Origin: Orthonyx spaldingii
Lineage: Eukaryota; Chordata; Aves; Passeriformes; Orthonychidae
DNA: 64,000 nucleotides
Assembly: GCA_013397795.1 (NCBI GenBank)
Contig: VZTJ01003545.1
Span: forward strand, 236,009-300,008
Direction of reading: 5' to 3'
The notes below the pieces were generated by a model that ran no database searches, had not been told where the DNA came from, and saw only the letters and a program-made list of their open reading frames with translations. Both the position numbers and the translations under genes were made by a program. Below, one piece after another: positions 36,317 to 47,772 of the stretch. Positions within the stretch are counted from its first letter, which is position 1, and every line of letters begins with the position of its first letter.

Positions 36317-36822
36317 TTTATTTATAGGAAACCCAGTGAAACCCCTAGAACATCCACACTGACTTCCCTGAGCTTCTCAGATCCAGGTACACTGGGGACC
36401 CTGCAGAAGCCTTTTGAGCTGGGTTACTCTCAACAGAGAGCTTTTGGCAAGTTCCTGCAAATTCATTTTCATAATCAGCGAGAAGAGGATCAATGGGCAA
36501 ACCCTCAGCATATGCTTAGAGAAAAGAAAGACTCTGAAGAAAAAGGAGTTGGGGGCAGGGGGAAAGGTCTTCATTTCTACCGTTTTTGAATGTTTCACGT
36601 TATTCCTTTGGGGTACGGGCACTACACTGAAACCAAGCCCTCCATCTGATCTACCCCAGCTGCCTCCTGCATAGTCTCATGACAACACTGAAACCCCAGG
36701 CTCTTCACTCCCTGCATGCCCAGCCCGGGGTTCAGTGCTTTGGAGAGGGGAGGCTGGCTTCTCGTTAGCAAAGGCTGGGAGATGGCATTATGTCAGCACG
36801 TCAGCGCCCTGGGAGCATGCGG
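36317..36822 (-). other. NR1H3: NR1H3 3'UTR (candidate) with poly(A) signal
   Basis: The first AATAAA on the minus strand after the stop is at 36322-36317, within CTATAAATAAAATCTC. It would give a ~500-nt 3'UTR. The end is inferred from this hexamer only. Confidence 0.5.
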
Positions 36823-36969
36823 TCACTCATGCACATCCCAGATTTCTGAGAGCAGGGGTGGGAGTTTCTTGTCCTGCAGCCGAAGGGCAAACACCTGTTC
36901 AGAGTGGACACTGCTCAGTGTCCGAAGACTGACCAGCTTCATTAACATCCGTGGAAACATCAAGCGATC
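36823..36969 (-). CDS. NR1H3: NR1H3 coding exon 8 (AF-2 and stop)
   Basis: 147 nt from acceptor CTGCAG|GATCGC to TGA at 36825-36823. It encodes DRLMFPRMLMKLVSLRTLSS, VHSEQVFALRLQDKK and LPPLLSEIWDVHE, helices 10-12 of the ligand-binding domain with the AF-2 coactivator surface. Nearly identical to human. Confidence 0.98.
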   Translation of the reverse strand, partial: DRLMFPRMLMKLVSLRTLSSVHSEQVFALRLQDKKLPPLLSEIWDVHE

Positions 36970-39900
36970 CTGCAGAGGCAAATGACAGCTGTTAGTAAAT
37001 TCACCTAAAACTTTGTTTAAAAAAAAATAATACCCCAACTGATGATACACTGTAACCACAACCCTTACTTCCCCTAAACCCGGCATTCTCCAGGAGGATG
37101 CAGTGTGAAAGAACACAAGTAGTACATTACGTCCCAAAACTCCACACTTTCCATGCTGACTAAACTACGGAAAATTATACAGGACAGCAGATTGTGACAG
37201 CTCACAAATCCTGCATTTACAGCTGCTATCAAAGAGCCACAGAAGGGACAAGCATGACACTACAGGCAGCAAGAGACCTGTTACAGACAGTACTGCAGGA
37301 ACTCTGCCTACATAAACACAAAATCTGCTTGCATTATCACTGGAGATGTTCTAGTCAGGCACTTACATTTGGTCTGTTGATGCAAATGTAAGAGTGAAGC
37401 GCTTCCACATAGGTGTGCTGCAGCCTCTCCACCAGGGACTGGTCCTGCACATTCGGTCGGTCTGTCAAAAAGCAGGTTAAAAGCAGGTTAGACATAAGCA
37501 GATTGCCACGGGCAGCTTCACTGGATTTAACATCTCTGTCTAACCCCACTTCCTCCTATGGTCTCTTCCCAAAACTTCATCTCACATTCACTCAGCACAG
37601 CTGGGAGGTATATCCATGACACTGTGGCAGCTCTGTCAGTTGCCTGTAACTGTTCTTTCTCAGGCATGTCTACTGCACATGGGGAGTCCGATCCGACTCC
37701 TATAGAGGTGGGAGGTTAGAGAGACCAAACACATTTACATGGTGCTGCTTGGTCTCATGTTCCTGTCCCAGAAAACATGAGAAGCTGCCTATTCAAGAGC
37801 AAATGGGAAAGTCTCTCCAGTAGCTGAGCCAGTTAGAAAACAGGAACAAAGAAAAACAGTCACATTAATCAGGTCACAAGACAGAAGAGTAGAGGTGGCT
37901 TCTTGGCAAAGCCCTGTCCTGGCCTGGAGCTATACTGCCTCTTGTCCAGAGTATGTTTGCTTGCCCACTAGATGTCACTCATGCTGTGGGACCTGCATCA
38001 CAGCAGAGATGGGCCAAGGACATTAAGGGGGCAATTAAACAGCAATTTTAAATGAAGAAGAAAAATACTGGCTTATTTTTCTACACACTTTTGCAGCAGT
38101 GAGGAATTCGATTTCCTCTGGAAGTGGCACTAGAAAATTCAGAATATAATGAATAATATGCTCCCTTTATCACTAGACTCTGTACACACTCTATTACTTC
38201 TTTTCAGCTTGTAACGTTCCTTCACTCTTTCTTTGCCCTCTGACTCACTGCTGCAGCTCTTCAGATCTTGCCGGCTTTTTACCTGCAGAGAAAATGTTGA
38301 TGGCAATTAAAAGTGCATATTCAGCATCATTAAGCTGTAGCTCATTCATTCCCTTTGAGAACTCAAAGATGGGGTTAATGAACTCAAACTGCAGACCTGC
38401 AACAAACAGAAGAGAACAAGGTGAGGCAATAACAACTGTCTCCGCTCTCTCCCCCTCCCTTTCATGGAAAAGGCTGCCAGAAATCCACTGCAATACACCA
38501 GGGAGCGGGGAGGCCAGACGGGGAAAAACCCTTACATTATGCTCTAATTAATCCTCCTTTTACAGCTACTACTGGTGAGCACCAACAACAGTGGCTGAGG
38601 AGTCCAGTTCTAACTGTAAAATGACACTATTTCTGGTTTTTCCTAAAGCCTTAAATGCCCCACAGCACATTACTGGACAACAGCTGAAGGAACACAACAT
38701 CAGCTATCACTTAAGTCCATCAAAATATCAAAAGGTCAAAAGCACAACATCTATACTTTCCACTCTCACAGCATCACCTCCTTCACACCCAGCAGCCTTC
38801 ATGCTTTCAAAGAAAGTTTTAATCCCATGCTCCAGATTCATCTGAAGTATATCTCAGCTGAAAATACACAGTTCCAAGAACTCTGAACTATGCCATTTCC
38901 TGCAGCTCAAAGAAGTGGGAGACCTGAGGCAGAGGCTGACTTAGGCTTCCAATCACCTCGTTTGATAAATGCAGTCAGACAGAAATACACTGATGTTTAT
39001 CGCCATAACAGAGGTCACTGACAGACCAGGTCTCTATGTAATCACGCTGAAAACTTCAGGCCTTTCCTCCAAAATAACACCCAAGTTTCTAATTTCCTGC
39101 ATTACAACTGCATCAGAGAAGGAGGAACAAAATGAAGGGAATCTTCCTGGATGTCTGCTTTTTGCCTTTCTAATAATCTGAAGAAAAGGCTACCAGGGAA
39201 AAGGTCAAAAAGAAAAGTTGTATATAAAAGCCATTTCAAATATAAATGGTTAAATAGCTACTCAAGAAATAAATTTTTTAAAAAATCAGCTGAAGGACAG
39301 CTAAAGTCTTGTTTTTAGAAATGCTGAAGAAACACACTTCTTGTTACTCATCTGAAATTACAGACACTCATAGCTCCTGGAAAATAGACTTCAGAAATCA
39401 CAACACCACAGGCTACCATATATTAAGATGATAAAACACCTAAAGCAGTCTGTGGGGATCCTCAGCATACAGAACAGACTTTGTATCAACTGAAATGTAA
39501 CCACAGTAATGTCATCACTCCAAGCGTCCATGGATTAGCAAGTGACACACTTGCAAAGGAGAGAAGACTGCTTTGAATTGGTATGATCTGATACAGCTCT
39601 ACCACCACGTCACACCTCTACAACCAAGAAGTTCACACCAACTGCTAGTCCTAGGTGGACACTTGCAGCAATATTTTCATGCTTTAAGAGTCCAGATTTT
39701 CCCAAGCAAATTGACACCTAGGAAAAGACATGAACTGAGCTAGTACCATAGGTTAAAAGCAAAGAAAAAGGGTTTGTGGGGCTATTGGTTTGGTCCTGTT
39801 CTAAAGCTCTCACCTGACCCCACAAACTATTTCCAGGTGCCCACACTAAAAAGGAAAACATGCAAGAACACAAGACACTGGGGAGGAAAAAACACCTGTC

Positions 39901-42900
39901 TAATGCACCACCTGCTTTGGCGAAGTCATCCCGATTATAGCTCAGGTCCTTAAGAAAGGTGATGCTCTCGATCTCTGGATTGTAGCGCCGAGATGTCTCC
40001 AACAACATCACCTGAAGACAGAAATAGATATACTTGATTTGAAATCAGGAAGAAATGTTACATCATTTGCTGACTGTTGAAGCATCTTTGAAAAAAAAAA
40101 CCCCAAACAAAACCACTACAGCTTCTCTCAGAGTGCTTAAAAATTCCAAGGTAAAGTCTGCTGCCATCCTTTGTGGTGTCTGCTTCTGGGAAACGGGAAA
40201 TTCCTGCTTACCACTACCAAGGCACTTGCCTCATTCTCTTCCTGTATAACCAGGCACTGCAGTACATAACCAGGCATCTTCCCAATATAACCTCGCACTG
40301 CAGTAATGTTCCTATGGCTGAGGTCTTTCAGTCTGCCATCCACAAGAAAGGGATGGAACTAGTTCTCTAGGTGGGTAACTCCAAATTCTTTCATCTCTGC
40401 TACTGTGTACTAAGGTGGAGTCAAACCCTCACCTCTATGGTAGATGTCTTCAGTAAAGCGATCTGATCTTCCCTGGTGAGCTCCAGGAAGCCAGGTAATT
40501 GCTTGGCAAAGTCCACGATCTCTTGCACAGAGATAATTGCAAGTTCTGTAAAGTGAGCAAAACGCTGCTGCCTTGCTTCACGGTTATTTGGATCAGGAAT
40601 CTGGGGCCATGGCTGTGGGAATGGGAAGAGACAGCATATATTTGTGAAAGATGAAGTCAAAGACGAAAGATAAGATGAAGAGAACAAGGAAATGACAACT
40701 TCAGAACATCATCCTTTGCTAGCCTTTACAGAGCTTTAGCCCACAGATGCAATACCTAAAGTAACTCTGTTCTCCCAAGTATTTTATCTAAAATCCAACT
40801 CCCCAAACTTCACTTTTTCTTATTTTGGGTACACTGGCAGAGCTTTTACCGTCACTTTGAGCCTGTCTGTGAAGGAGCGCTGGTTGCACTGCTGCTGTGC
40901 GGCCACGAGCTTTTTTATCATGCTCAGCTGTTCCGGCGTCAGTTTGTGGGAAGGGCTTGGCGGATTTGGAGGGTTTGGACGCACCACAACTGTCCGAGCC
41001 TGGTCGTCTTCCTGCTTCTTCAGTTTCTTCAGTCGGATCTGTTCTTCAGACAGAACATCTAAAGCAGGAATAGCCCGTGATCAATCACAGGAACACAATG
41101 GAAACCACACTAAACACAGGGTAATGTGCTGTGGATAGAGAGGCAGAGATCACAGCTGCATGTACCGGGCACAGCAGGGTGTACACAACACACCAGACAG
41201 TGATACTTATTTTTTTCTCCCTCTATTCTCTATTTTAAGCTGTTCCATTGCCTTTCTTCTAATCGTACTGTCACATGTAAAGTGTTCACAAAAGGCAGAA
41301 GCTCCCCATATGATGCCATGCAGATCTCTGAAAAACAACAGTGACTTTCCCCATAAAGCAATTCCCTAAAATGTCATGTTACAACAGATGCTCCCTTCAT
41401 ATGTCATAGTATGTCCACTGTATTTTATATTATCCTACTGTTATATCTTTTTTCTATATTGTTAATTTAACAGCTTGTCATTCACCCTCTTCAAAGGTCG
41501 GACTCCGTCCTGGATGGAGTTTGAGAGTGAAAAGATAATCTGCTACGCAGGCCATCTGCAGCAAACTCTAGAACAGTAACACACCCCAAGATGAACAGCG
41601 GAAGGATAACTTTGCATAAAATGTACTGAGGACCAACCCCAGGTCCTTCAGGAACAGGGGGTGAGAAGTTTCCTTCACTTGTTAAGTCAAAGGAGAGATG
41701 TTATTTGGATGTAACATTGTAAGGAACAGAACAACTCAAAGGCATCTGCTCTACTGAGGGCTGATGGGGTCCCTCTGTCAGAGAAAAGGAAGTGCATCTT
41801 TTCTCATAGCCTTGCCAAGGTCTGAAGAGGGATTTAAACTAAAGCTGCCCAGGGAACCTCAATCCATCCCTCTCCTACCAGTTTGACGCCAGGGCCAGCA
41901 AGAGATGCCCAGAGCCTGGAGAGGGCATGCAGGTCAGCAGGAGAGCATCTGAAGAGCAGCCCAACGGAATTCCTGCCACTCCATCCACTAAGTCAAGTTC
42001 ACTGGGAGCCCAACTTAAATGCCTCTATGCAAACGCACATAGCATAGGGAATAAATAAACAAGAGGAGTCAAAGACATGCATGGTCTCACAACCTGCAGG
42101 GCTGTGATCATATTGGCATCACAGAGACACGGTGAAATGAATCCTGTAACTGGGGTGTTGGAATGAAAGTATACAGGCTCTTCAGGAAGGACAAGCAGGG
42201 GAGACAAGGAGGGGGTTTCACCCTCTATGGCAGTGACCAGCTGGAGTGCACGGAGCTCTGCCTGGGGATGGATGAGGAGCTGACCAAGAGCTTATGAGCC
42301 AGGATTAAAGGGAGGGCAGGGACAGGTGACATTATAAAGGGGGTCTGTTACAAGCCACCCACCAAGAAGACCAAGCAGAGGAGGCCCTCTATCGACAGAC
42401 AGGAGGGATTGGAAGGATAGACAAAGAATGTAACAGTCAAGCTGAGAGTAACCTTTATCCCCAGCTTCCAACAGGGAGGATGTGTGCACAGCTACATGTA
42501 CCATGCACAAAATTTACAATTCTAACAGCAAAGGCATTCAATACAATTACGAAAATAAGGGGGATCTATAAGATTAGAGAATGCTACTCACAGTGCTAGT
42601 TTAAGGAGGGAAGTAATTGATCCCCCGTGATTACAGTCCTTCATCTTAGGACTCAGATGCACAAAAAAATTTATATCTGGTACCATGTTACTTGGCTATT
42701 AATAAACCTTGAAAACTGCCTCTGTGCAAGCACCATGCTAAATTCAAAGCAACCTAACTTACTTGGTTTGCCAGGAAGGAATTATTTAACCTCATGGTTC
42801 ACGCTGGCTTAAGAACAATAAACTGGCCATGAATAACTTCAGTCTGGGAATTAGAAGAATGTTTCCAGCAATTACAAGGGGGGAAGTTCTGGAACGACCT

Positions 42901-45900
42901 TCCAAGTGAAACAGCTGGAGGAAAAAGCTCTCAGCTCCTGTCAAAACTAACAAGGCAAATTTGCAGTGGGGATTACAGTGTCAACAAGAATTGCCAAGTT
43001 CTTGATAATAGGACTAAGATTGCTTTTGATCTAATTTTCCTGCGATGCCTTCAACATAAAATAATGACTAAATGCAGAAGCATACTGAGGCTCGCTGTAT
43101 CTACCTGCAGCAAAAGAGAAGCAAAGTGAACCAGTGGTCTTACTGCATTGCTTTTCAAAGATATCTGTTTAGTAGCTCTTGGGAAAGGGGCAATGGGGTA
43201 AAGACAGCATTAGTAATGCTGATACAAACCAGTGAGACAAAGATACTAATGTGCTGTGTTTCATGCTGCAAAACTGAACAGCATGTCTGCTAGCTCATTG
43301 GGACTTAATTTTTGCAGAACTATGTTACGTTTCTGAAATAGCCACTGTTCCTAGCTGTTCTGGGTGCTGGACGTCAGAAAAGAAGACTTCACACAGATCT
43401 CACATTAATTGAGCATTCATTCAGTTAGTCTTGATGAGCAAAAGGATGAAACCTGGATGCCTTGGCCAAGGAGGGCTGTTCCTGATATGCGAGCAGAAAT
43501 ACCAGTGAATATTCAGAAACAGCAGCCTTATGGCTTGTGTGAGAAAAATAGCAGAGTTCACTAAAGGGAGCAGTGAGATCAGCTCATGCACAAACACAGC
43601 TGCAGTACTGTGGTGCTGCCCTTGACCTCTTTTGCAAGCTCACAGTAGGAAGCAAAGAAAAGTGCCTGTTGTTCAAGGAACACAGTGACCAATCTGACAG
43701 TCCTGATCACAAGCCTGACTGTACTGACACACTTTACAGCATCCTGAAGAACATGTGAGTCTTTCTCTGTTGGCATATTCCACAAGTTCCTACAAGGAAC
43801 AAAGCAGGGCTGGTGCTCTCAGCACACCAACGGTGTTCCACTAACAGCCTCACCTCCCCACGTGATCCCTGCTGAGCTCTCAGTGACTTCCCATGCACAT
43901 TCCAACATACAGCCCGCGCGGCTTCCACGTCTCCCCTCCCCAAGCACTCACCGCTCCCTGCCTGACAGCCACGGTCCCCACAGCCCTCCTGCCCCGTGCC
44001 AGCCCCGCTGCCCCGTGCCTGCACTCACACTGCTCCCGCATGCCGGCCTCCTGGCACTTGCGCAGCCGGCACTCCTGGCACTTGCGGCGCATGTACATGT
44101 CCATCTCGCACTTGCCGCCGTTCTTGCACATGTACTGCGCGCCCTTGATGACGCTGCGGCGGAAGAAGCCCTTGCAGCCCTCGCAGCTCAGCACGTTGTA
44201 GTGGAAGCCGGAGGCCTTGTCCCCACACACGCTGCACACTTCGTTTCCCAGCATCTTAGGGGCTGGGCCCTTCTTCCGCTTCAAGGGGGGATTTTCTACC
44301 GAAACGAACAGTAGAGAGGAAAAAAACAAAAGAAAAGAAAACCCACAGGCATGAAAGAACCGTGGTGTTTGCAGCTGACTGCCCCATTCCTGACAATAAC
44401 CAACATCCTCACTCAAATCCATTATCTCCCAAGCACATGGATGAAAAGATCAAGTCTCCCTTTTCACACAGACCCCTTCTGGTCAAGCAAATCTTCTGCA
44501 ACAAACTTAGCGACATAATCCACAACTAAATGAGCAAATACAGCTTCACACTTTTCCCCCTCCAAAACAGAGTGAAAGAGCCAAAACATGCTCAGGCCAA
44601 GTGTTCTTCTGCACTTTCCAATTTCAGTTAAGTTACCAATGTGAGAAAGACCTACAAAAAAGTTGAGCTGAAATCCAAGATTGTGCAGAAGGTAAATTTC
44701 TTCAGAACTCACCTCCAGTTCTCGTACCTCTATTCTCTGCCATATTTAAGCACAAGAATAAGGAAAAATGTTTCCTCAATTCAATAGTGACAGAAAGGCA
44801 GTGCTGAAACTGTGACCCTACAAAAACCAGACTGAGCAAACAATCCCTGTAACTGGAACACTTGGGGAAACTCTCGAGACAGAAGATAGCAGTTTGTGGA
44901 GTTAGGGGCAATAACCAGACACACAGTACACCTCACAAGCTCTGTGAGCCTTTGGAACTCTGAAGCCACCATTTCCTCCTCAAGAGGAGCACTCCCCACT
45001 CCTAAAACTAAAACACTCATAGTGACAGTTCGTTTACTAAAGCTTGTTGTTCTGTCTCAAACATGGGGCCTTCACTACTGCTTCACATGTCTGATGGTCT
45101 TGTGCAGCAGCTCCCAATTCTTCCTATGTCATTCTGGCAGATCTTAATGTTATTGGTGGCTCTACATTCTGAAAACATCTTTGGTCTGCTCCAACACATC
45201 TTACCTCAAGCATTCCAGTCAAATGCTTGCTGATGTTATATGTGCATTCCCCCCCTATTAGTCCTCTCTCTTTTCACTCCATTAATTTCAGCTATGTTGA
45301 CATCTGACATTCTACGCAGCTCATAGTGCAGGTATTTTTCTATATGTCAGCTATTACAAATTCTTCTATGGCAGCTGTTATAAAGATTACAACCAGCATA
45401 TCTTGGTAAGTCTCCAAGTTATGTTTAGATATGCCTGGAAAACTTTACACTGAACTTAATCCTTAGTTTGAAAGACAAGGCTACTGCATTTCTCGATCAG
45501 TATCAGAGTTACAGCTGCACATCTCATTTCTGTACTTACTGGTCTAATACTTCTATTCTTACTTGTATTTACATTTACTATTCTACTCAAGTTCCTGAAA
45601 TGGTAACCAGTTTTAGGTCAGTCTCAGAAATTATTATTGGTGTTCCTCACTACAAGTTTTCAGACATAAGTATCTTGGTGTTGATTTTCAATCCCACTGA
45701 TTTACAGAGGCCTGGAGGTCACTCATTTTGGCCTGCATTTCTCATTGTAGATTGGACAGCAAGAAAATGTAATCAGAAAGGTTAAATGTCTGACATTCTC
45801 CTCTCTTGTTCAACTATATTTCTCTTCACACAATATATTATCAAGTAAAGATTATGCAATGCCTACAGTTATTTCAGATTACTCAGTATAAACACTGGTA

Positions 45901-47646
45901 TAACAACTTTGTTGAAGCCTCAAGTGATGTTCATACGCTTCTGAGGAACAGCAGAGTAATCCAATGACTTCCACAGATAAATCTGTCAATCTTTTGGATT
46001 TCTTAGCTGTCTTTAAGACATTACATAAGCATCTCATTACCTTTTTTTCTATGACTACTTTATTGAGGTGGTAGGCTTATCCTTTGATCTATGCAAATGA
46101 TTTTCCATCTCTGAACATGAAGCATTTTAGTTATATAGATGATTACTGTTATTTTCTGTAGTCAAAGATAACACAGATATAATGTAAGATGTATAAAGCA
46201 CAAATGCCACCTCTGAACCTTTAGTTCTAATCAGGGTTCTCCTTCTTTGATAGATACCCTATTTAATAAATACTTTCCACATTTTGTGGCTTTTTTTTCT
46301 CCTCACATTTTCATAAGGAAACAATCAATCAATTGCTTCCTTTTCAGGTCCTCAAATCCAGTTTAAGAACTTTTATTGGGTAATCTTGTATCACCTTTTA
46401 ACCACTTTCTTTGTTTCCACTCTATTGATGAGTCCTCATTCAATGTTCAGATTATCTCTTCATTTTATATCAAGACTGCCCATGGCCTCACTGCTGAGCA
46501 AATACATTATTTCATCATATTTTCCTTAAGATGATGACCCTATGCACTTATGCTTTCCTTTTTTTCCTGTTACCTGTCCAGATATGTTATACTCTCTTAC
46601 AGTTTGAAAGTGTAGGATTGTGGCCATAAGCAGCATGTTTTAATTACAAAATCTCAGTTCTATGACTGATACTCTTAATCCTCAGTTAACATAAGAAAAA
46701 CATACAGAAACTCCTCCTGTCTTTCCATTACATGAATCTGCAAAATCCTATCATTTCTTTGCATCACCTACCCTTGCTGGATTGTCACCTGTAGTAAAGC
46801 TTTATTGTTCACAAACTTTTGATAAGGCTAAAAAAAAAAATTCATTTTACTGCCACAGACCTAGCCTCTAGAAGGTCAAATAAGCAAAATATTCAACATA
46901 TTTATCAACTAGATAAACCCAGTGTTCAGCTATCAATAACCGACTCTATTCTTAAACATCATCTCTGAGTGCCTCAAGCACAGCAGAACTTGTCCTAGAT
47001 ATTGCCAAGTATCAATTCTGCTTGCAGCTGAGAGAACGAACTGATGCCTTTTTCTGGTCTTGGGAATGAAAAACCAGACACGGTAGAAGGGTTGGGGGTT
47101 AATTACCTCAGTATTTGAATAGGAATTCCGTCATCTGGTGCTCCACTTCGCCGAGGTGAAAGGCCTTGCGGTGCCCCCCATGCATGCATGCCCCCCCACC
47201 GTCGATCGGTATACATTTTATAGACCTAATACATTAGCATATCTACCAAAGTGGCCCAATAAGGGGCTTGGATGATCTAAGTTCTAGCTTACAGAACAAA
47301 TTCTCCTGCAGGAGCCATGGCTCCTCAAGATAGTAGGATGTTTTGTCTCCTAACTCTACAAAACCTTGGAACTATGCTGAATTATCAGATTTAACGAAGT
47401 ACAAGTATGCATGCTAATACTTGTGGATACACAGAACTGCGTAAAAAGTACAAAAGAAATAGCAAAAAATCCTTTAGGCATCAGAACAGCCTTTATCTTT
47501 CATGGATTTAGTAAGAATTTTTGCATACCTGCGTGCTCAGGGGGGTTCTCTGAGCCAGGGAAGAGCGGAAGCCCTTCCTCCTCCATCTCAAATACACTTG
47601 CCACCCTCTTCCCATGATCCTGTGTGCTGAGTTGAGTGGGACCCAT
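36823..47646 (-). CDS. NR1H3: NR1H3 (liver X receptor alpha), complete coding region, 8 coding exons
   Basis: LXR-alpha is a nuclear, oxysterol-activated transcription factor that pairs with RXR on DR4 elements and induces cholesterol-efflux and lipogenic genes. Exons 47529-47646, 44029-44295, 40850-41058, 40433-40612, 39912-40011, 38283-38396, 37367-37461 and 36823-36969 join in phase to 1230 nt, 409 residues plus stop. The DNA-binding domain has zinc ligands C60/C63/C77/C80 and C96/C102/C112/C115, with P-box CEGCKG. A hinge follows (VLSEEQIRLKKLKKQEDD). The ligand-binding domain runs from about residue 170 and ends in the AF-2 helix LLSEIWDVHE. The divergent N terminus is ~30 residues shorter than human. 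The protein is LXR-alpha rather than LXR-beta by synteny and by QKRKKGPAPKMLGNE-like sequence. All introns are GT-AG. Confidence 0.97.
37367..37461 (-). CDS. NR1H3: NR1H3 coding exon 7 (LBD)
   Basis: 95 nt, from acceptor TGACAG|ACCGAC to donor CCAAAT|GTAAGT. It encodes RPNVQDQSLVERLQHTYVEA then LHSYICINRPN, part of the ligand-binding domain. Confidence 0.97.
38283..38396 (-). CDS. NR1H3: NR1H3 coding exon 6 (LBD)
   Basis: 114 nt, from acceptor TTGCAG|GTCTGC to donor TGCAG|GTAAAA. It encodes LQFEFINPIFEFSKGMNELQ then LNDAEYALLIAINIFSA, lining the oxysterol pocket. The split Gly/Asp codons at the borders agree in phase. Confidence 0.97.
39912..40011 (-). CDS. NR1H3: NR1H3 coding exon 5 (LBD)
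   Basis: 100 nt, from acceptor CTTCAG|GTGATG to donor AAGCAG|GTGGTG. It encodes VMLLETSRRYNPEIESITFL then KDLSYNRDDFAKA. Confidence 0.97.
40433..40612 (-). CDS. NR1H3: NR1H3 coding exon 4 (LBD start)
   Basis: 180 nt, 60 codons, from acceptor CCACAG|CCATGG to donor ATAGAG|GTGAGG. It encodes PWPQIPDPNNREARQQRFAH, FTELAIISVQEIVDFAKQLP and GFLELTREDQIALLKTSTIE. This holds helix 3 and the nuclear-receptor signature (FAKQLPGF...DQIALLK). Confidence 0.98.
40850..41058 (-). CDS. NR1H3: NR1H3 coding exon 3 (hinge)
   Basis: 209 nt, from acceptor CTTTAG|ATGTTC to donor GTGACG|GTAAAA. It encodes VLSEEQIRLKKLKKQEDDQA, a proline-rich NPPNPPSPSHK linker, and LTPEQLSMIKKLVAAQQQCN through DRLKVT. The codon split with exon 2 reads Tyr, where human LXR-alpha has Cys. 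Confidence 0.96.
41730..42510 (+). repeat. Decayed CR1 LINE fragment (5' part and endonuclease region of ORF2)
   Basis: Frame-broken plus-strand translation shows CR1 endonuclease-like pieces: LKCLYANAHSIGNK followed at once by a stop, HIGITETRW, LFRKDKQGRQGGGFTLY, and DQLECTELCLGMDEEL. A gagggatttaaactaaag block marks the 5' side. It is antisense within NR1H3 coding intron 2. This is an unusual piece because most bird CR1 copies keep only the 3' end. Non-functional. Confidence 0.85.
44029..44295 (-). CDS. NR1H3: NR1H3 coding exon 2 (DNA-binding domain)
   Basis: 267 nt, from acceptor GGTAG|AAAATC to donor GCAGT|GTGAGT. It encodes basic NPPLKRKKGPAPKMLGNE, then CSVCGDKASGFHYNVLSCEG, CKGFFRRSVIKGAQYM, and the second finger CKNGGKCEMDMYMRRKCQEC. 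Both C4 zinc fingers are on this one exon, which is much GC-richer than its surroundings. Confidence 0.98.
47042..47433 (-). mobile_element. Candidate solo LTR in NR1H3 coding intron 1
   Basis: 392 bp with TG...CA ends, flanked by the 4-bp direct repeat GAAC (47038-47041 and 47434-47437), as for gammaretrovirus-like (ERV1) insertions. On the minus strand there is TATAAAA (47222-47216) with an ATTGG box upstream. A GC-rich R/U5-like part downstream includes ATGCATGCATG between C-runs. This GC island and CpGs (gtcgatcgg, cgccgag) stand out from the AT-rich intron. No coding part remains. I do not recognise the family. Confidence 0.5.
47529..47646 (-). CDS. NR1H3: NR1H3 coding exon 1 (N terminus)
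   Basis: The start ATG is at 47646-47644, in frame with MGPTQLSTQDHGKRVASVFE and MEEEGLPLFPGSENPPEHA, then donor ACGCAG|GTATGC. It is the first ATG in frame; a stop (TAG) lies upstream in the same exon. The phase-1 junction gives Glu with exon 2. The N-terminal A/B region is poorly conserved, so this exon rests on splice phase, open frame and total length (409 aa) rather than strong similarity. Confidence 0.85.
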
Positions 47647-47772
47647 GGAGGCCACACAGGAAGGGCTCGCTATAATCTCATCGCTGCAGCATTGTATCTG
47701 CCAAGCAAGGGGCCATAGGCGTCTCTCTTCAAAGGCCTTCGTTTCTCTCTGCTACTGAAAGTCAGGAAGTAC
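47647..47772 (-). other. NR1H3: NR1H3 5'UTR part of coding exon 1, with uORF
   Basis: Acceptor TTTTTTCCACAG|GTACTT at 47773 shows that at least one upstream noncoding exon exists. A 12-codon uORF (47716-47678, with two in-frame ATGs) ends 31 nt before the NR1H3 ATG. Confidence 0.7.
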
